Of a DNA stretch of 64,000 nucleotides, positions 11,341 to 22,442 are shown in pieces. Position 1 is the first letter of the stretch. Each line of letters opens with the position of its first letter. The notes beneath the pieces were generated by a model. That model worked only from the letters and a program-made list of their open reading frames with translations. It was not told the origin of the DNA and searched no databases. This stretch comes from Hofstenia miamia (Eukaryota > Xenacoelomorpha > Acoela): positions 5,414,643 through 5,478,642 of the forward strand of contig SCFE01000001.1 of the NCBI GenBank assembly GCA_004352715.1. Direction: 5' to 3'. The translations under genes were made by a program, and so were the position numbers.

Positions 11341-11397
11341 CTTGAGTTGAATGGGTTTTAAATATATTCTGAAATTTTGCAGATATGAAACAAAGAA

Positions 11398-13090
11398 GGT
11401 AGTATTTCAGAGAGCATGTATAAATATATGAAAAGCATTGGTTGACCATCTGCAAGAATGTATGGTATAACCAAAATACACAAAAATTTAGAAAAACCAT
11501 CATATAGACCTGTTGTTAATGTAATAAACAACCAAGCATATCATTTACACAAGTTCTTGAATAAATTATTGAAACCATATTTACTAACCAAATATACACT
11601 AAAAAATACAACTGATTTCATAAAGAAGCTTAATTCATCAAAAAACTATTAAATACAGACACTCATTTAGTAAGCTACAANNNNNNNNNNNNNNNNNNNN
11701 NNNNNNNNNNNNNNNNNNNNNNNNNNNNNNNNNNNNNNNNNNNNNNNNNNNNNNNNNNNNNNNNNNNNNNNNNNNNNNNNNNNNNNNNNNNNNNNNNNNN
11801 NNNNNNNNNNNNNNNNNNNNNNNNNNNNNNNNNNNNNNNNNNNNNNNNNNNNNNNNNNNNNNNNNNNNNNNNNNNNNNNNNNNNNNNNNNNNNNNNNNNN
11901 NNNNNNNNNNNNNNNNNNNNNNNNNNNNNNNNNNNNNNNNNNNNNNNNNNNNNNNNNNNNNNNNNNNNNNNNNNNNNNNNNNNNNNNNNNNNNNNNNNNN
12001 NNNNNNNNNNNNNNNNNNNNNNNNNNNNNNNNNNNNNNNNNNNNNNNNNNNNNNNNNNNNNNNNNNNNNNNNNNNNNNNNNNNNNNNNNNNNNNNNNNNN
12101 NNNNNNNNNNNNNNNNNNNNNNNNNNNNNNNNNNNNNNNNNNNNNNNNNNNNNNNNNNNNNNNNNNNNNNNNNNNNNNNNNNNNNNNNNNNNNNNNNNNN
12201 NNNNNNNNNNNNGAACATTAGCCAAGTTTGCAATGGATCTAATTGAGAGCAAATTCGAAAATCTTCAAAACATTAAACCTTTAATATACTGTAGATAGGT
12301 CGATGATATCTTTGCAGGGTTTCATTCAAAAGAAGATTCTATAAAGTTTTTGAAGTATTTGAATGAATATGTATCAGAAATCAAATTCACAATAGAACAT
12401 GAAAAAGACAATAGGATAAACTTTCTTGATATCACAGTAACTAAGCATATACATGACATTTCAACCAAATGGTACTAAAGCCAACTTGTACAGGTATATC
12501 CATACCATTCTCATCAAATTGTGATGCAAGTCATAAAATTAATACCATTTAATGCTTAATCAATAGAATATTTGAATCATGCTCTAATTATAAAAGTTTA
12601 ACAGAAAGTTTGGATAAAATCACAGAGGATCTTAAACAAATATATAGACTGGAAGTTACCATTCATGAGAACACAAGCAGAACAACTGAAGAAAACCATA
12701 AAAACATATAACAAAGAATTACAACTTTCGAAAATTTGTCCAGTATTTTATGCAAAGAAAACCATGCAGATGTTCCTTAATAAAGATCACATACCGATTT
12801 CCCTGTCTTCTAATATCGTTTATTCATACGACTGTGATGAAAGTTCAAGTTCATACATTGGCAACACTAGAAGACATTTAGAAACTCAGGCAAAGGAACA
12901 TATAAGAGGGCATTTATGATCAGAAATATATATTCATGGATGTGCACCTAAGCTACAAAATTTTAACATACTAGTAAAACATTGTGAAAGTAAGATAGCA
13001 GAAGCCATATCTATTAAATCAACCAAGAAACTTTAATAAATAAAAAAACATCAATCAATTTAAACGTTTATTAAAGATCAAAAACATTTA
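11398..13090 (+). pseudogene. Penelope-like element, plus-strand copy with GIY-YIG domain, interrupted by a gap
   Basis: RT starts at about 11398 and includes MYGITKIHKNLEKPSYRPV (11458-) and a segment matching the minus copy; a 532-base gap removes the middle. After the gap it resumes with LAKFAMDLIESKFENLQN and the catalytic box, here with the tyrosine codon changed to TAG directly before VDDIFAGF (near 12297). The C-terminal endonuclease is in 12665-12919: NIVYSYDCD, then SSYIGNTRRHLE and EHIRG, the GIY-YIG pattern of canonical Penelope elements. A tail reading FNILVKHCESKIAEA follows. The element ends near the (AT)n tract at 13221, a usual feature of insertion sites, although the exact end is not defined. 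Confidence 0.88.
11681..12212. other. Assembly gap (532 N)
   Basis: The gap lies inside the plus-strand Penelope-like element. The minus-strand copy at 10010-11340 shows what family sequence is expected here, so the gap probably reflects collapse of an inverted repeat. Confidence 0.95.
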
Positions 13091-13216
13091 ATGGAAAAAA
13101 AGTTCAGGAACATTGCTACAAATCTTTCAAGAGGACAACAATGTTTATTGAAACATGTCGCGAAAAAAGCAATAAAATTTTTCATAAAAATATTCAAAGC
13201 CTTAAGATTATAACCA

Positions 13217-13220
<4 letters not shown>

Positions 13221-13251
<31 letters not shown>

Positions 13252-13482
13252 NNNNNNNNNNNNNNNNNNNNNNNNNNNNNNNNNNNNNNNNNNNNNNNNN
13301 NNNNNNNNNNNNNNNNNNNNNNNNNNNNNNNNNNNNNNNNNNNNNNNNNNNNNNNNNNNNNNNNNNNNNNNNNNNNNNNNNNNNNNNNNNNNNNNNNNNN
13401 NNNNNNNNNNNNNNNNNNNNNNNNNNNNNNNNNNNNNNNNNNNNNNNNNNNNNNNNNNNNNNNNNNNNNNATATATATATAT
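13221..13482. repeat. (AT)n microsatellite with assembly gap
   Basis: (AT)n on both sides of an N run at 13252-13470. It separates the Penelope-like element from element B. The ORFs predicted across it are only N and AT repeats. Confidence 0.95.
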
Positions 13483-13502
13483 TAGAGCAATGGTAGTTGA
13501 CA

Positions 13503-15189
13503 TTAATAGCTTGTTCTCATTTTGCATTTTTTCCCTGAACTTCTGGTCATTTTGATGATCTCTATGAGGCATTTTCCTTCTGCCTGTTGCATCATTTCTA
13601 GCCTTTTCATTATTTTTTTGTATGAGCATTTAGGATATTCTGTTATGTGTTTCTTCATGCTCTTCTTTATGATGGAATTAGTATCTTTAGATTTTGTTCT
13701 TTTTAATATTTCAGTCATATCTAACTTTTGTTGTCTGTTATCAATTTCATTGTTGTTAGCCAGGGCTGTCTTTACATTTGTCCTAGTTTGCAGTTGGAGC
13801 TTGCACCACAGATGTACTTTTTCATTGCGTCACTAAGCATGTTCATTGCTATTCAGCACATTCCATTAATGTTTGAGATCTCTATTATTGATTCTTTATG
13901 ATGATCCTTGCAAAATATTTTTTGAAATTTTGCAGTGGTTTCTTTGTCATTGACATTATCCAAAGGCTTGTCTCTGCTAGAATTTATTTTTTTATTTACA
14001 CGTTGAATGGTACAATTGCAATTTTGTATTTCCTTGATTTTGCTAGTTGTCTTCTTTCTTTTCTTATGATTGACATTACTATCTTTTCATTTTGTTGTAG
14101 CATTATTGATATTAACCATATTAATGTTCTGGCTCATAATTCTGGTGCACTCTTCTCATCAAACAACAGGCTTTGTCGAATGCCATCTTATATGCCCTTT
14201 GTATTTTATATAGAGTTAGCTGTATTGTTTTGTGATATCATTTTATTGCAATGGTTTGTACAGTTTATTTCTTTGCCATACAGAAATGATCTCTTTTAAG
14301 TGTTCTGTCCCCTGATTTAGGCTGCATTTTAGATTAAGTTCAACCATTTTTACAAGTCTGATTCTGTTATTGTGAGATCTATAGTTTTAGTTTGAGAATA
14401 TAGATCAATGGTGATTTTTAGTTCTACTATTATCCTCAGTGCTGATGTGAACATGTTTAACTGAAGATTTACTTCTCTTAAATTGGACATGTTTTCTGTT
14501 TGTGCCTTTTCTTTGTCTAATATGAAAATGTTATCTAACTAGTTTACCAGATTTAGAAGAGATTTGAGTGTTTGATCCTGTTGTCATCAGGCTATTATTA
14601 TTATTTTAACTTTTTCCAATTTTGCAATTCTTATCATTTCTTTTATGGTATTTCCTAAACTTTTGTTTAAGAACTCTTCTTGTTTTATGAAATATATTAT
14701 TAGAAGGCTGTTTCTATTCAACTTTAACTGCTCATACTCACTGATGAGTTTCTGTGTAAATTATTATCCTTTGTGCATTTATTAGTGTGAATTGATCATC
14801 AGATGTTATGTATACTGTGCTTTGAAAATATGACCAATTTAGCTTTTCATTCATTGATTTGGGATGCAATATTATTGTTTTGCATGTTGGCCTGTTGCAC
14901 TTATTCATTACTATTAGATGCTTGAGACATCTCCTTCTTTGACTTTTGTCATTGTATATTTGTGAATTAGAGTTTTCATTTCTGGTTATAGGTTATCATA
15001 TGAGTTTCATTGCATCTTTCTTGTTTCAATGAAATATGGGTGTAATTTTTTGGTAACAATCTTTGTAATTCTGCTCTCTCTTTTCTTGGGATCATGAGGA
15101 TTGTATTTATATTTTTGTACTACTGTTTGAATGTGACAATTGTCAGAGAAAGAAAGTTTGGGTTGTTTAGGCGGATGTTGCCATTGCAC
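13503..15189 (-). pseudogene. ORF3 of gypsy element B, heavily decayed
   Basis: Three of the ORF3 motifs found in A and C are visible in the same order. Near 15030 the reading is RITKIVTKKLHPYFIETRKMQ shortened by decay (compare the A motif at 2290). Near 14150 it is SLLFDEKSAPEL. Near 13660-13600 it is EYPKCSYKKIMKRLEMMQQ, the counterpart of ESPHCTFVKIIKSAEMMQR in A. Between these, stops and frameshifts are frequent. Its value is as a third, independent witness that ORF3 belongs to this lineage. Confidence 0.62.
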
Positions 15190-15955
15190 TAGTGCTCAAC
15201 TCACCTGTGAGCATTGGTGTATCAGTGCATGAATCACTGCTTATGGTTTCAAGAGGAGGATCCAGTAATTGGCTCTTGATTTCCATTAGTCGAAACTATT
15301 TTGCTTCAACATCACTTTAGGTTGCTTTTTAGTTGTTTCTTATGAATAGAAAAGCAATATATTAAGGTTGTAACAACGTTGTTTTATGTTGTCACATGAT
15401 TGTTTTAGCATTACTTTTATATGCAAAATAACACTTTATATTGCTAAACAGTTTGAGTATTGCTGCTCAATAAAGTGCAGACCAGTATCTTTCAGATACT
15501 GTCAAAAATATTCAATACAAACATTTGTTAACCATTTAAATGAATGTCTTGTATATATATGTTAACAATGAGCATAAAAATCTGCCAAATTCTACAAAAA
15601 ATTTAAAATCTAAAATTAAGTACAATTTGCAAATAGTACTTTCTTAAATTTAAAAATATCTTCTGCTCAAATGTAACATTTTTATTTAACAGTCAATTTC
15701 AAGGTGTCCAAATATTCATGAATAAATTATTTTGAAAATTCACTTATCTGGTTTATTCTAATTTTCACAAATTTCAAAAAAGGTTTTGCAAATCCTTTTT
15801 TATATTGAAAAGATCTAGTAATAAGAAACAAAGTGAGTTTTATTTCTGAGCATCTGCTCACCAATTATTTATTACTAATTTTTTAATTATGATGTTAGTG
15901 GTTGCTGCACCAACCAAAAGTATGAAACAACTATAAACAACATAAACTAAAATTG
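15190..15955. other. No gene seen; AT-rich DNA inside element B
   Basis: This corresponds in position to the integrase C-terminus and the linker to ORF3, but I find no readable match. There may be an unrecognised insertion here, since short AT-rich text with many stops in all frames fills it. Confidence 0.5.
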
Positions 15956-15959
15956 TTAT

Positions 15960-16280
15960 CTGAGAGTTTTATTATTGTTCTATTGAATCTTTTTACTGTC
16001 CTGATGACTTGTGGGTGATATGTCATTGTTGTGTTGTTGGTGAATTCAAGTAGTTTTTTTTGAACCGTTTGCTCTCAAGCTGTACTCTTCAATCTGATAT
16101 GAGTATCTCATTGTTCCAGATTTTAGAATACATTCTTTTAGGATTTTTTCAGCCACTGTTTTAGCTGTTGTACTCTCCATTGTGATCATTCTAGCATATT
16201 TTGGGAAGTTATCTATGACAACCAGTATGTACTGATACCCTTTGTCATCTTAAGACAATTTCTCTAGATCTACATGTACT
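15960..16280 (-). pseudogene. Integrase core fragment, element B
   Basis: The minus strand reads EIVHVDLEKLS (near 16270), ILVVIDNFPKYARMI (near 16210) and TYHPQVIRTVKRFNRT (near 16000). The last is the catalytic third-acid region, in which glutamate is replaced by lysine (VER in A, VKR here). The region between the RNase H and the core is deleted, so the HHCC zinc finger is absent. Confidence 0.75.
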
Positions 16281-16530
16281 ATTTCATTTGGAGATGTTGC
16301 TTTAAAGTAAAAAATTGTATTGGCACCTCCTTTTCACCTTTCATCTGTCCTAGGCAAACGCCTATTACCATATTGCTTGTGTCAGAGTTATAATATTTAA
16401 TTTTATCATATGCTGGTGTGTTTAAACAATAGTAACTTAGACATTTCTTGTGTAATCTTTTTGAGTTCGTCCTATTCTCTCCACATCCATTGAAATTGTA
16501 TTGATTTCTTAGTATAGTTGACATTTTATT
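16279..16530 (-). pseudogene. RNase H start, fragment 1, element B
   Basis: An 81-codon piece ends with LNTPAYDK, IGVCLGQMKGEKEVPIQFF, closely like LGQLKDGKEVPIQFFSRKL in element A. It adjoins the integrase core directly. The same domain start occurs again in the next fragment, so the two cannot come from one intact element. Confidence 0.7.
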
Positions 16531-16539
16531 TGTTTTCTC

Positions 16540-17200
16540 AGCTATGGTAGTTGTGAAAGTTTCATAATACCTAATGAAGACTTTAGGGATCCATTGTTCT
16601 CTTCAAAGTTACAGAGTTTATTACTGAAGTATTGATTGCAATATTCTTTTCCATTCATTTTTTTACTTAGACATGAACTTACTGCTGCAGTACTGGCATT
16701 GCAGTCTAATATGAATGGTTTGTCATATTTAGGTAAATTGAGTGAAAGCATTTTTTTGAATTCCTCTTGCAAAGATTGCAGTTCTTCTTGCTTCCATGTC
16801 CATATAAGTGTAGTTTTCTTTTTTAGTAGTGGTGGCAATGATATTGTTTGGTCTGCATAGTAACTAAAGAATCTTGCTGTAATTCTTTACATGTACATGG
16901 TGTTGCTAATTTGTTGATGAGTTTTTAGTATATTCCTTGTTAGTATTCTGTCATATTCAATATTTCTTCTTAAAAATCAACTTTTTGCTGGATATGCATT
17001 CTTTTCTGTGGTATTGTTGAGTTTGTGAAAATCTATACATAGGCGAAATTTTTTACCTTGTCTCAAAAAGTCTTTATGGGACACATAAGGGCTTTCACTT
17101 GGTCTTATATTGTTGTTATCCAATAGTTCCTTTATTGTTTTAAAACATTCATCCATGTTTTCTGGCATTCTTAATACTTGTTGTCTGTTGGCTTTTTGCT
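16540..17200 (-). pseudogene. RT and RNase H start, fragment 2, element B
   Basis: The RT N-terminus (17168-16977) reads RPSESPYVSHKDFLRQG and FRLCIDFHKLNN. The connection and RNase H start (16838-16542) read LIWTWKQEELQSLQEEF and KPFILDCNASTAAV. The palm with the YxDD box is missing between 16980 and 16870. The RNase H start here repeats that of fragment 1 with a different sequence, which shows a junction between two related elements near 16530. Confidence 0.75.
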
Positions 17201-17570
17201 ATGAGTTATTGTCTTTTTTTCCTTGCTGATAACTGTACCTATGCTCATTTCCCCAAAATTCTATTAGCTGTAAGACTTTTCTCAATTAATTTATTTGATT
17301 TTCATTTAAATGAGGATGACTTAATTGGTCAATCAAAGGTATTCAATTGTCCTGCCCTTCTCTTGCCATTATCATTGTTGGCTGCATGCTTTTAACAACA
17401 TTAGTTATTGTGGGCACAACCTTAATAAAATTTTTAGTGCTTGTCAGAGCAATTGCCTTTTCTGTAGAGTTCAATATTGAAATTATTGTTTCTCCATTCT
17501 GGACATTAGAAATACTGCATAGAATTATTTTTTTAGAATTTACTCCTTTGCATATACACAGTTAAGCTTG
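17201..17570 (-). pseudogene. Protease-RT linker, element B
   Basis: The minus strand reads CSISNVQNGETIISILN (near 17520-17480), comparable in place and pattern with LWHVTILNSSKVPVHFN in element C. It is cut at 17571 by the TTACC duplication of element C. Confidence 0.6.
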
Positions 17571-17575
17571 TTACC
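17571..17575. other. Target-site duplication TTACC of element C, left copy
   Basis: TTACC precedes AGTGTCC at 17576. The same TTACC follows the right LTR at 28095-28099. A duplication of five bases is within the usual range for Ty3/gypsy integration. Confidence 0.65.
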
Positions 17576-18483
17576 AGTGTCCAGGTTCAGACCCAATCAC
17601 GACTCTGCATGAAGGATTTAAGCAATTTGTGCAATTTTGGTCTGGTACTAGAGTGTTTCAGTGTATATCTGGACATGTGCTCACTTTTTGTAGAATAAGG
17701 GACTGAGAACTCTAATTACACTACAGAACTCATTGTCACAGCAGAAGGTTGCAGAAGTGACCTTATTGTAACAGCCCTGATTCCATTAATTTAGAGTAGT
17801 TAGAATAAACATCAGTAATTCATCCAAGTAACTAGTAACTGTTGAGGCAACATCCAGGATGACCAATTCATACAGCTGCCAGCCGAAGTGCTGTCACAAA
17901 AGAGAAGTGTGTAACTCTATTTGTCTCACAATTTATGATCTATCTCATTCCAAAATAAACAGCTCATTTGTTTTCTTATCTCTCAGCTCACTAAATAATA
18001 GCAGGTAATTACCATGCATTCGTGTTAACCAACAGTATAATATCATCACAGGGTAACCATACACATAACCTAATGAGGTCCACAATTTGGGCTTGCTTAC
18101 TGTCTGAATCACTACTTGTCACGTCAGTACTTGAAGAAAGTACTCCCAAATTGTCACCAGAACTTACACAATCATTATTATATCAAAAAAGAATTCAATA
18201 AATAAAAAGGTTAGACTGAAGTTGAAGCTAGATAAAATCTATTGACCTATTTCTACATGGTTTCTCAGTTTTATACATTGTAAATTATTACCTGCCTTTG
18301 CTTACAACATAATATCACGAAATCATGTTTCCCTCGCAACTTGAATTGAGCAACAATACTACGTAGTACCAAAAGCAAGGGGATATTAAACTGTTAGCAA
18401 ACTAAAATCAAAATAAAGGTTTACATCTTGTCGACGTCATTACAAGTTACAAAATCAAACAAAAATCCCCAAGTGACTTTACA
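17576..18483 (-). repeat. 3' LTR of element C (left)
   Basis: 908 bases, AGTGTCC at its left edge and TTTACA at its right edge; in element orientation it starts TGTAAAGTCAC directly after the polypurine tract. It pairs with 27206-28094 over nearly its whole length. The 33 bases at its left edge, the U5 end, are absent from the right LTR. Confidence 0.9.
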
Positions 18484-18499
18484 TGTCCCCCCTTGCTCC
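18484..18499 (-). promoter_or_regulatory. Polypurine tract of element C
   Basis: The minus strand reads GGAGCAAGGGGGGACA immediately before the TGTAAAG start of the 3' LTR. A purine run in this place primes plus-strand synthesis in LTR elements. Confidence 0.75.
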
Positions 18500-18655
18500 A
18501 TTTAATTCTGTGGCAATAACTGGAGAGCAGATCCAGAGACTGTCTTCTGTGTGGCAATAATCATTTCTATTACTAGGACCCCTTCTCAACTCTGGACTTC
18601 TGCATACTGAGGCCTTCTAGTGACTTGCATCAACACTTCTCTCTGTGTCACTACT

Positions 18656-21595
18656 TCATCTCATAATCTGAAAAATTGTAGAGTAGGGGCAGTTATGCCT
18701 TAGATGATTTAACCTAAATGTGTCATAGAATCTTCCATTCAGCCAAAATCCTTTGAGTGCTATCATCAGTGTCATTAAGGCATCAGTATTGGAAGTGTAA
18801 GCATCCTCAGGTCTGATAGTTGTGTTAGGATTGAAATGAACAAATACCTCTTTCAATGATCCCATCCTGGTGGCATGGTCAACAAATAAGGAACAGAATT
18901 CTTGCACCTGTTGTAATGTCATTTGGTTTGGATCTGATACATCAGCTCACAGCATGGTGATAATTTCTATCTGCTTAGTTACATCATAATAACAGGTGAT
19001 CATTTCAATATTGGTAATCCACATTAAATCTTCTGCAGCTTGAAAGAGGATCAACACTCTGGGGTTTGTTTGTAATAACCTTTCGTGAATTTTCATGATC
19101 TGTTCATGTATCAGCAATCCTCTCATAAAGATATCGTGGATAGTTAATTTACCATCAATAAACAATCTTTCTTTATTGTCTCCATCTATGAGTTTTTCAA
19201 GAACGTCTTTGTATTCCTGAGTTTGGCTAAGTCTTGTTGCCTCATTTCCACTGCTAATAAAATTCAATTTATCAGGTAAATGAGCTGCTATCTTTTGCTT
19301 TCCTTTCTTCACCCTCCACTTAGGTTGCACTAGAGGAGTTTCTATGCAGGGAGGGGGTACACATAGCATATTTTCCTTCTGAATGTGCTCTTCTATTTCT
19401 GAAAAAACTAGCTTTTTCTCTTAAACTAGCAGTGCCAATTGTGACTTAGTAGTTGATTCTTGCTTCTTTCAGCATATCCCAAAATCAAGTTTGTAGCCCA
19501 TTTTGCTGTAATTCTTCAATTTGGCTGGAGGATATCTTAACATGAGCTGTGGTGCATTCTACATCCAAGGCTACTTGTTGCCCAGGAGATTGTAGAATGA
19601 CCAACTTGTAAACATTTCTGTTAAACACCATTTCACCATCCTGAGGACATCTTTCTCTTTAGATTCAACTAGCACTCTCTCTTGAATGAATAAATCTTCA
19701 ACAAATTCTTCAGAGTCATGTTCAATCATCAATATTTGTTCATTTTCCGTAATTCACCATTTAGGCATTGTCTGAGGGGGCATCAGGGGTCCTCCAAATT
19801 TTTCTAGGTTTACTCATTCAATTAATTCCCTGATGGAAGGAGACAATTGCACAGATGATGTGGCTAGTAGTTTCTCCTCTTTGAAAAACTGCTCAGGAGT
19901 CCACATGACTTGTTCTAATATAACAAATGGCACAATTCTCCCCTCTTTACTAACTTGTCTTGCTGATTCAATAAATTGTCCATAGCCACATTCAGGATAT
20001 GATAAGCATTCCAAATTAAAAAGAATTTCCATTCTCTCTGAGACATGATTTATTCTTAGCTTCTCTAAAAACTTGGTTGTAGATCCCAGTAGTTGTTCAA
20101 TGAGCCACTTGGTGCTTAGTGGGGCATTATATAATGAAACATGGCGAACTTTGTTTTGGCTGTTGCTTCCCACATATAGTTTTCAAAGAAAAAATATTAA
20201 TGTCTGATGGACAAATCCCCAGCTGGTTGCTTATCATGATTATCAACATTCTTCCTGTTACACTGCTCACCCCCACCAGTCAGGTGAAATATTTTTCAAA
20301 TTTCTCCATCACTTTCTTGGTTTTTCCTGGTGATGGTAGAGGAGTACATTTATGAAGCATACAGTTTTTTGCTTTCAATGACAGGGGGTATACTGCAATT
20401 TCCTGAATTGATTTCTTAGTTATTGATATTCGGGTTTCAGCATTCATCAGAAGTTGTATATCAGGGTTTCTGGTCAGGTATATTGTGAGTATCCAGATGG
20501 CACTGTGAGCATATATATCTGGTACATTCTTCTCAGAGAATAGGTGGTGTTTGTAATTTTTTTGGTCTTGAATATTGTAAGACAATTTTAATTCTTGTAA
20601 CATTCTTTCTACCAATCTGTGGTATTGTGCAGTAGGGCTTTTGATCTTTAACAGGTGCCAATCAGACTTGGGGTTTTTCTTGGCTTTGAGATCATTCCAT
20701 ATTTCTTGGATCTCTTGTAGTGTCTGTGAACTTTGAGCAAATGCAAAACTGACTCTCATGTCAGTCACCCTGGTGAGCAATGGAGTGCTAGGGTCTGTTA
20801 AATCCAATGTTTGAGGTTGCAGTATGGCATCAATGATTAACTTTTGGTCTACTGCCAACCAGTGAGTAAGGATCTTTTTACATAACATTAAATCAGTGTA
20901 AATTAGCTTAGTAAAGGATGGGATGTTGGTATGATACATCAAGATGGGGTGGTAACTCACGCAATATAATATAATGAAATTTTCCAGGAAGTGTAAACTT
21001 TCAACAGCTTCAGGTATATCCTCCTCATACTCCTCTCTTAGGATTATCACTAATCGTATTTTTTCAACTTTGGCAATGCAATAGGCAATTTCAATATGCT
21101 CCATAATTTTCTCATTTTTCCCTTTGTTAACACAAAAGAAATAGATGACTAGAAGGTTGAGAAAATCAATGTTTACACACTCAAATTTTCTGATGGCTTT
21201 TTTGTTATTTAAGAACTGACATAAATTCTTAATGGTGAATTCTTCATTGAATGAGGTGTGTATGGTACTCCTCCAATATAGTTGGCTTAGTCCCTCACAT
21301 ATTTTTGAATCATAGGAAATTATTGTATTGATTTTTGAGCAATGTTCAGCATCCATCACAAATGGGATCATATCAATAGAGCATGTTAAGTTCTTTGTAT
21401 TGTAAGTCCACTGTAACTGATTTTGTGTTTCTTCTGAAATATTGTCTTGGACAAAATGGCTATGAAGTACAGGTGAAGAGTTTCATCAACAATTTTGGAC
21501 ATTTTCTTTATTTGATCCTCTGTTTTCCTTGAACAAATGATGGATGTGGCAGTGGAAGAACTAAAAGAGGTCGAAGGGGCTATCCAGTCACTCAT
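18656..21595 (-). pseudogene. Third ORF (ORF3) of gypsy element C, about 2.9 kb, unknown family
   Basis: This is the longest copy of ORF3. Open pieces are 21595-21386, 21371-20280 (363 codons), 20173-19814, 19369-18947 and 18922-18656. Motifs in order: MSKIVDETLHLYF (near 21480), EIQEIWNDLK (near 20700), HHLFSEKNVPDI (near 20530), LSYPECGYGQFIE (near 19990), VALDVECTT (near 19570). These match A. The first half of the 363-codon piece is hydrophobic and helical in places but shows no clear membrane anchor or signal peptide. The last two pieces have no counterpart in A because A runs off the window. Total coding potential was near 950 residues. I recognise no enzyme motif, env fusion peptide or zinc finger. 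It is followed within about 160 bases by the polypurine tract. Confidence 0.72.
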
Positions 21596-21599
21596 TTGG

Positions 21600-22016
21600 G
21601 GGTATTTACATTTTGTAATTCACTAAAAGGATTACGAAATTTTTCATCAGTTTTTTGCGCCAGCTCTTCTCATGCTCATGGAGACACTTTTTTCCCCACA
21701 CAGTAGCAAGATTGGGATGTACCTGCTGCAGACTCCTCTCCTAGTCATGGAGCTACATGTCGCCCACACAAGTTCAGAATCTCCTCAGCACCTTCTTGTC
21801 ATCCCCATTTTCTATCACATGCCTCATCAAGCAAAGATACATGTCTCTCTCACCTAGTCAAGGCATAGGTATCATCTGTTCTACTTACCATCTTCCTTCT
21901 CACTCTTTGGCGGGGTGGTGTAGCTGGCAACTCTTGTTTATTCTTTCTGGGTGTCATTCCTAAATGGAGTTATAAGGTTAAGGTCTCAAATATTGGGATT
22001 GAGGGGTTGTTTCTCT
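21600..22016. repeat. Spacer between integrase and ORF3 of element C with imperfect repeats
   Basis: The stretch holds imperfect copies of a unit with a CATGGAG core followed by CCCACACA (near 21680 and 21745). It occupies the same place as the DSRA repeats of element A, but the sequence differs and I cannot read a shared peptide. Confidence 0.45.
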
Positions 22017-22406
22017 CTAGCCCTTCTTTGGGGGCAACACACATATTCTATTTCCTTCATTATTATTGATATCACTATCATAAAATTCGGTATCAGAAAA
22101 ATCATCTTCAGAAAAATCAGTTAAGTTTTCATACTTTTCAAAAACATTGATACTGTTATCAACTAATGTAAATTCATTATTATCATCTATAATTACATTC
22201 TCTATATCTTTTATGGCTCTTTTAAGCCTTTGAAAATGTACTATTTTATCGTTATTTAATGTGTAAGTCTTGTGATCAAGCACCTTCTCTATTGTAAATG
22301 GACCTTGCCAATTAGTTGCCAATTTCCTCACTTGATTGTGATCAGTAGTGGGGCAGGTAAAATAAGCAAAAACTTTATCGCCCTGCTTATGGGGTTCACA
22401 ATACAA
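22017..22406 (-). pseudogene. Integrase C-terminal GPY/F module and acidic tail, element C
   Basis: An open 129-codon piece reads NWQGPFTIEKVLDHKTYTL, then a strongly acidic run rich in Asp, Glu and Asn, ending with VLPPKKG. The layout repeats that of A at 2810-3316. It is separated from the core by a frameshift near 22410-22440. Confidence 0.8.
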
Positions 22407-22442
22407 TTTTTTATTAAAAGTTTTCTTCTGTCATATGCTAGA

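Larger units (their letters stand above)
13485..17570 (-). mobile_element. Ty3/gypsy element B, left part, old and mosaic
   Basis: Minus-strand fragments of the same lineage as A and C, much more decayed. From 3' to 5' of the element they are ORF3 pieces (13.5-15.19 kb), integrase core (15.96-16.28 kb), an RNase H piece, a second RT/RNase H block, RT N-terminus and the protease-RT linker. Deletions removed the integrase zinc finger and the RT palm. The remainder of the element (protease and zinc knuckle) continues at 28220 after element C, which inserted into it. Confidence 0.8.

Noticed and set aside
11638-12252. Long ORFs made of X residues
   Set aside because: They only cross an assembly gap. 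The same holds for those at 34580-34951, 56387-57040 and 57969-58435.
17578-17610. tRNA-like GGTTCAGACCC at the LTR edge of element C
   Set aside because: It resembles a T-arm, but the stem does not pair and no acceptor or anticodon arm surrounds it; it is LTR sequence found three times.
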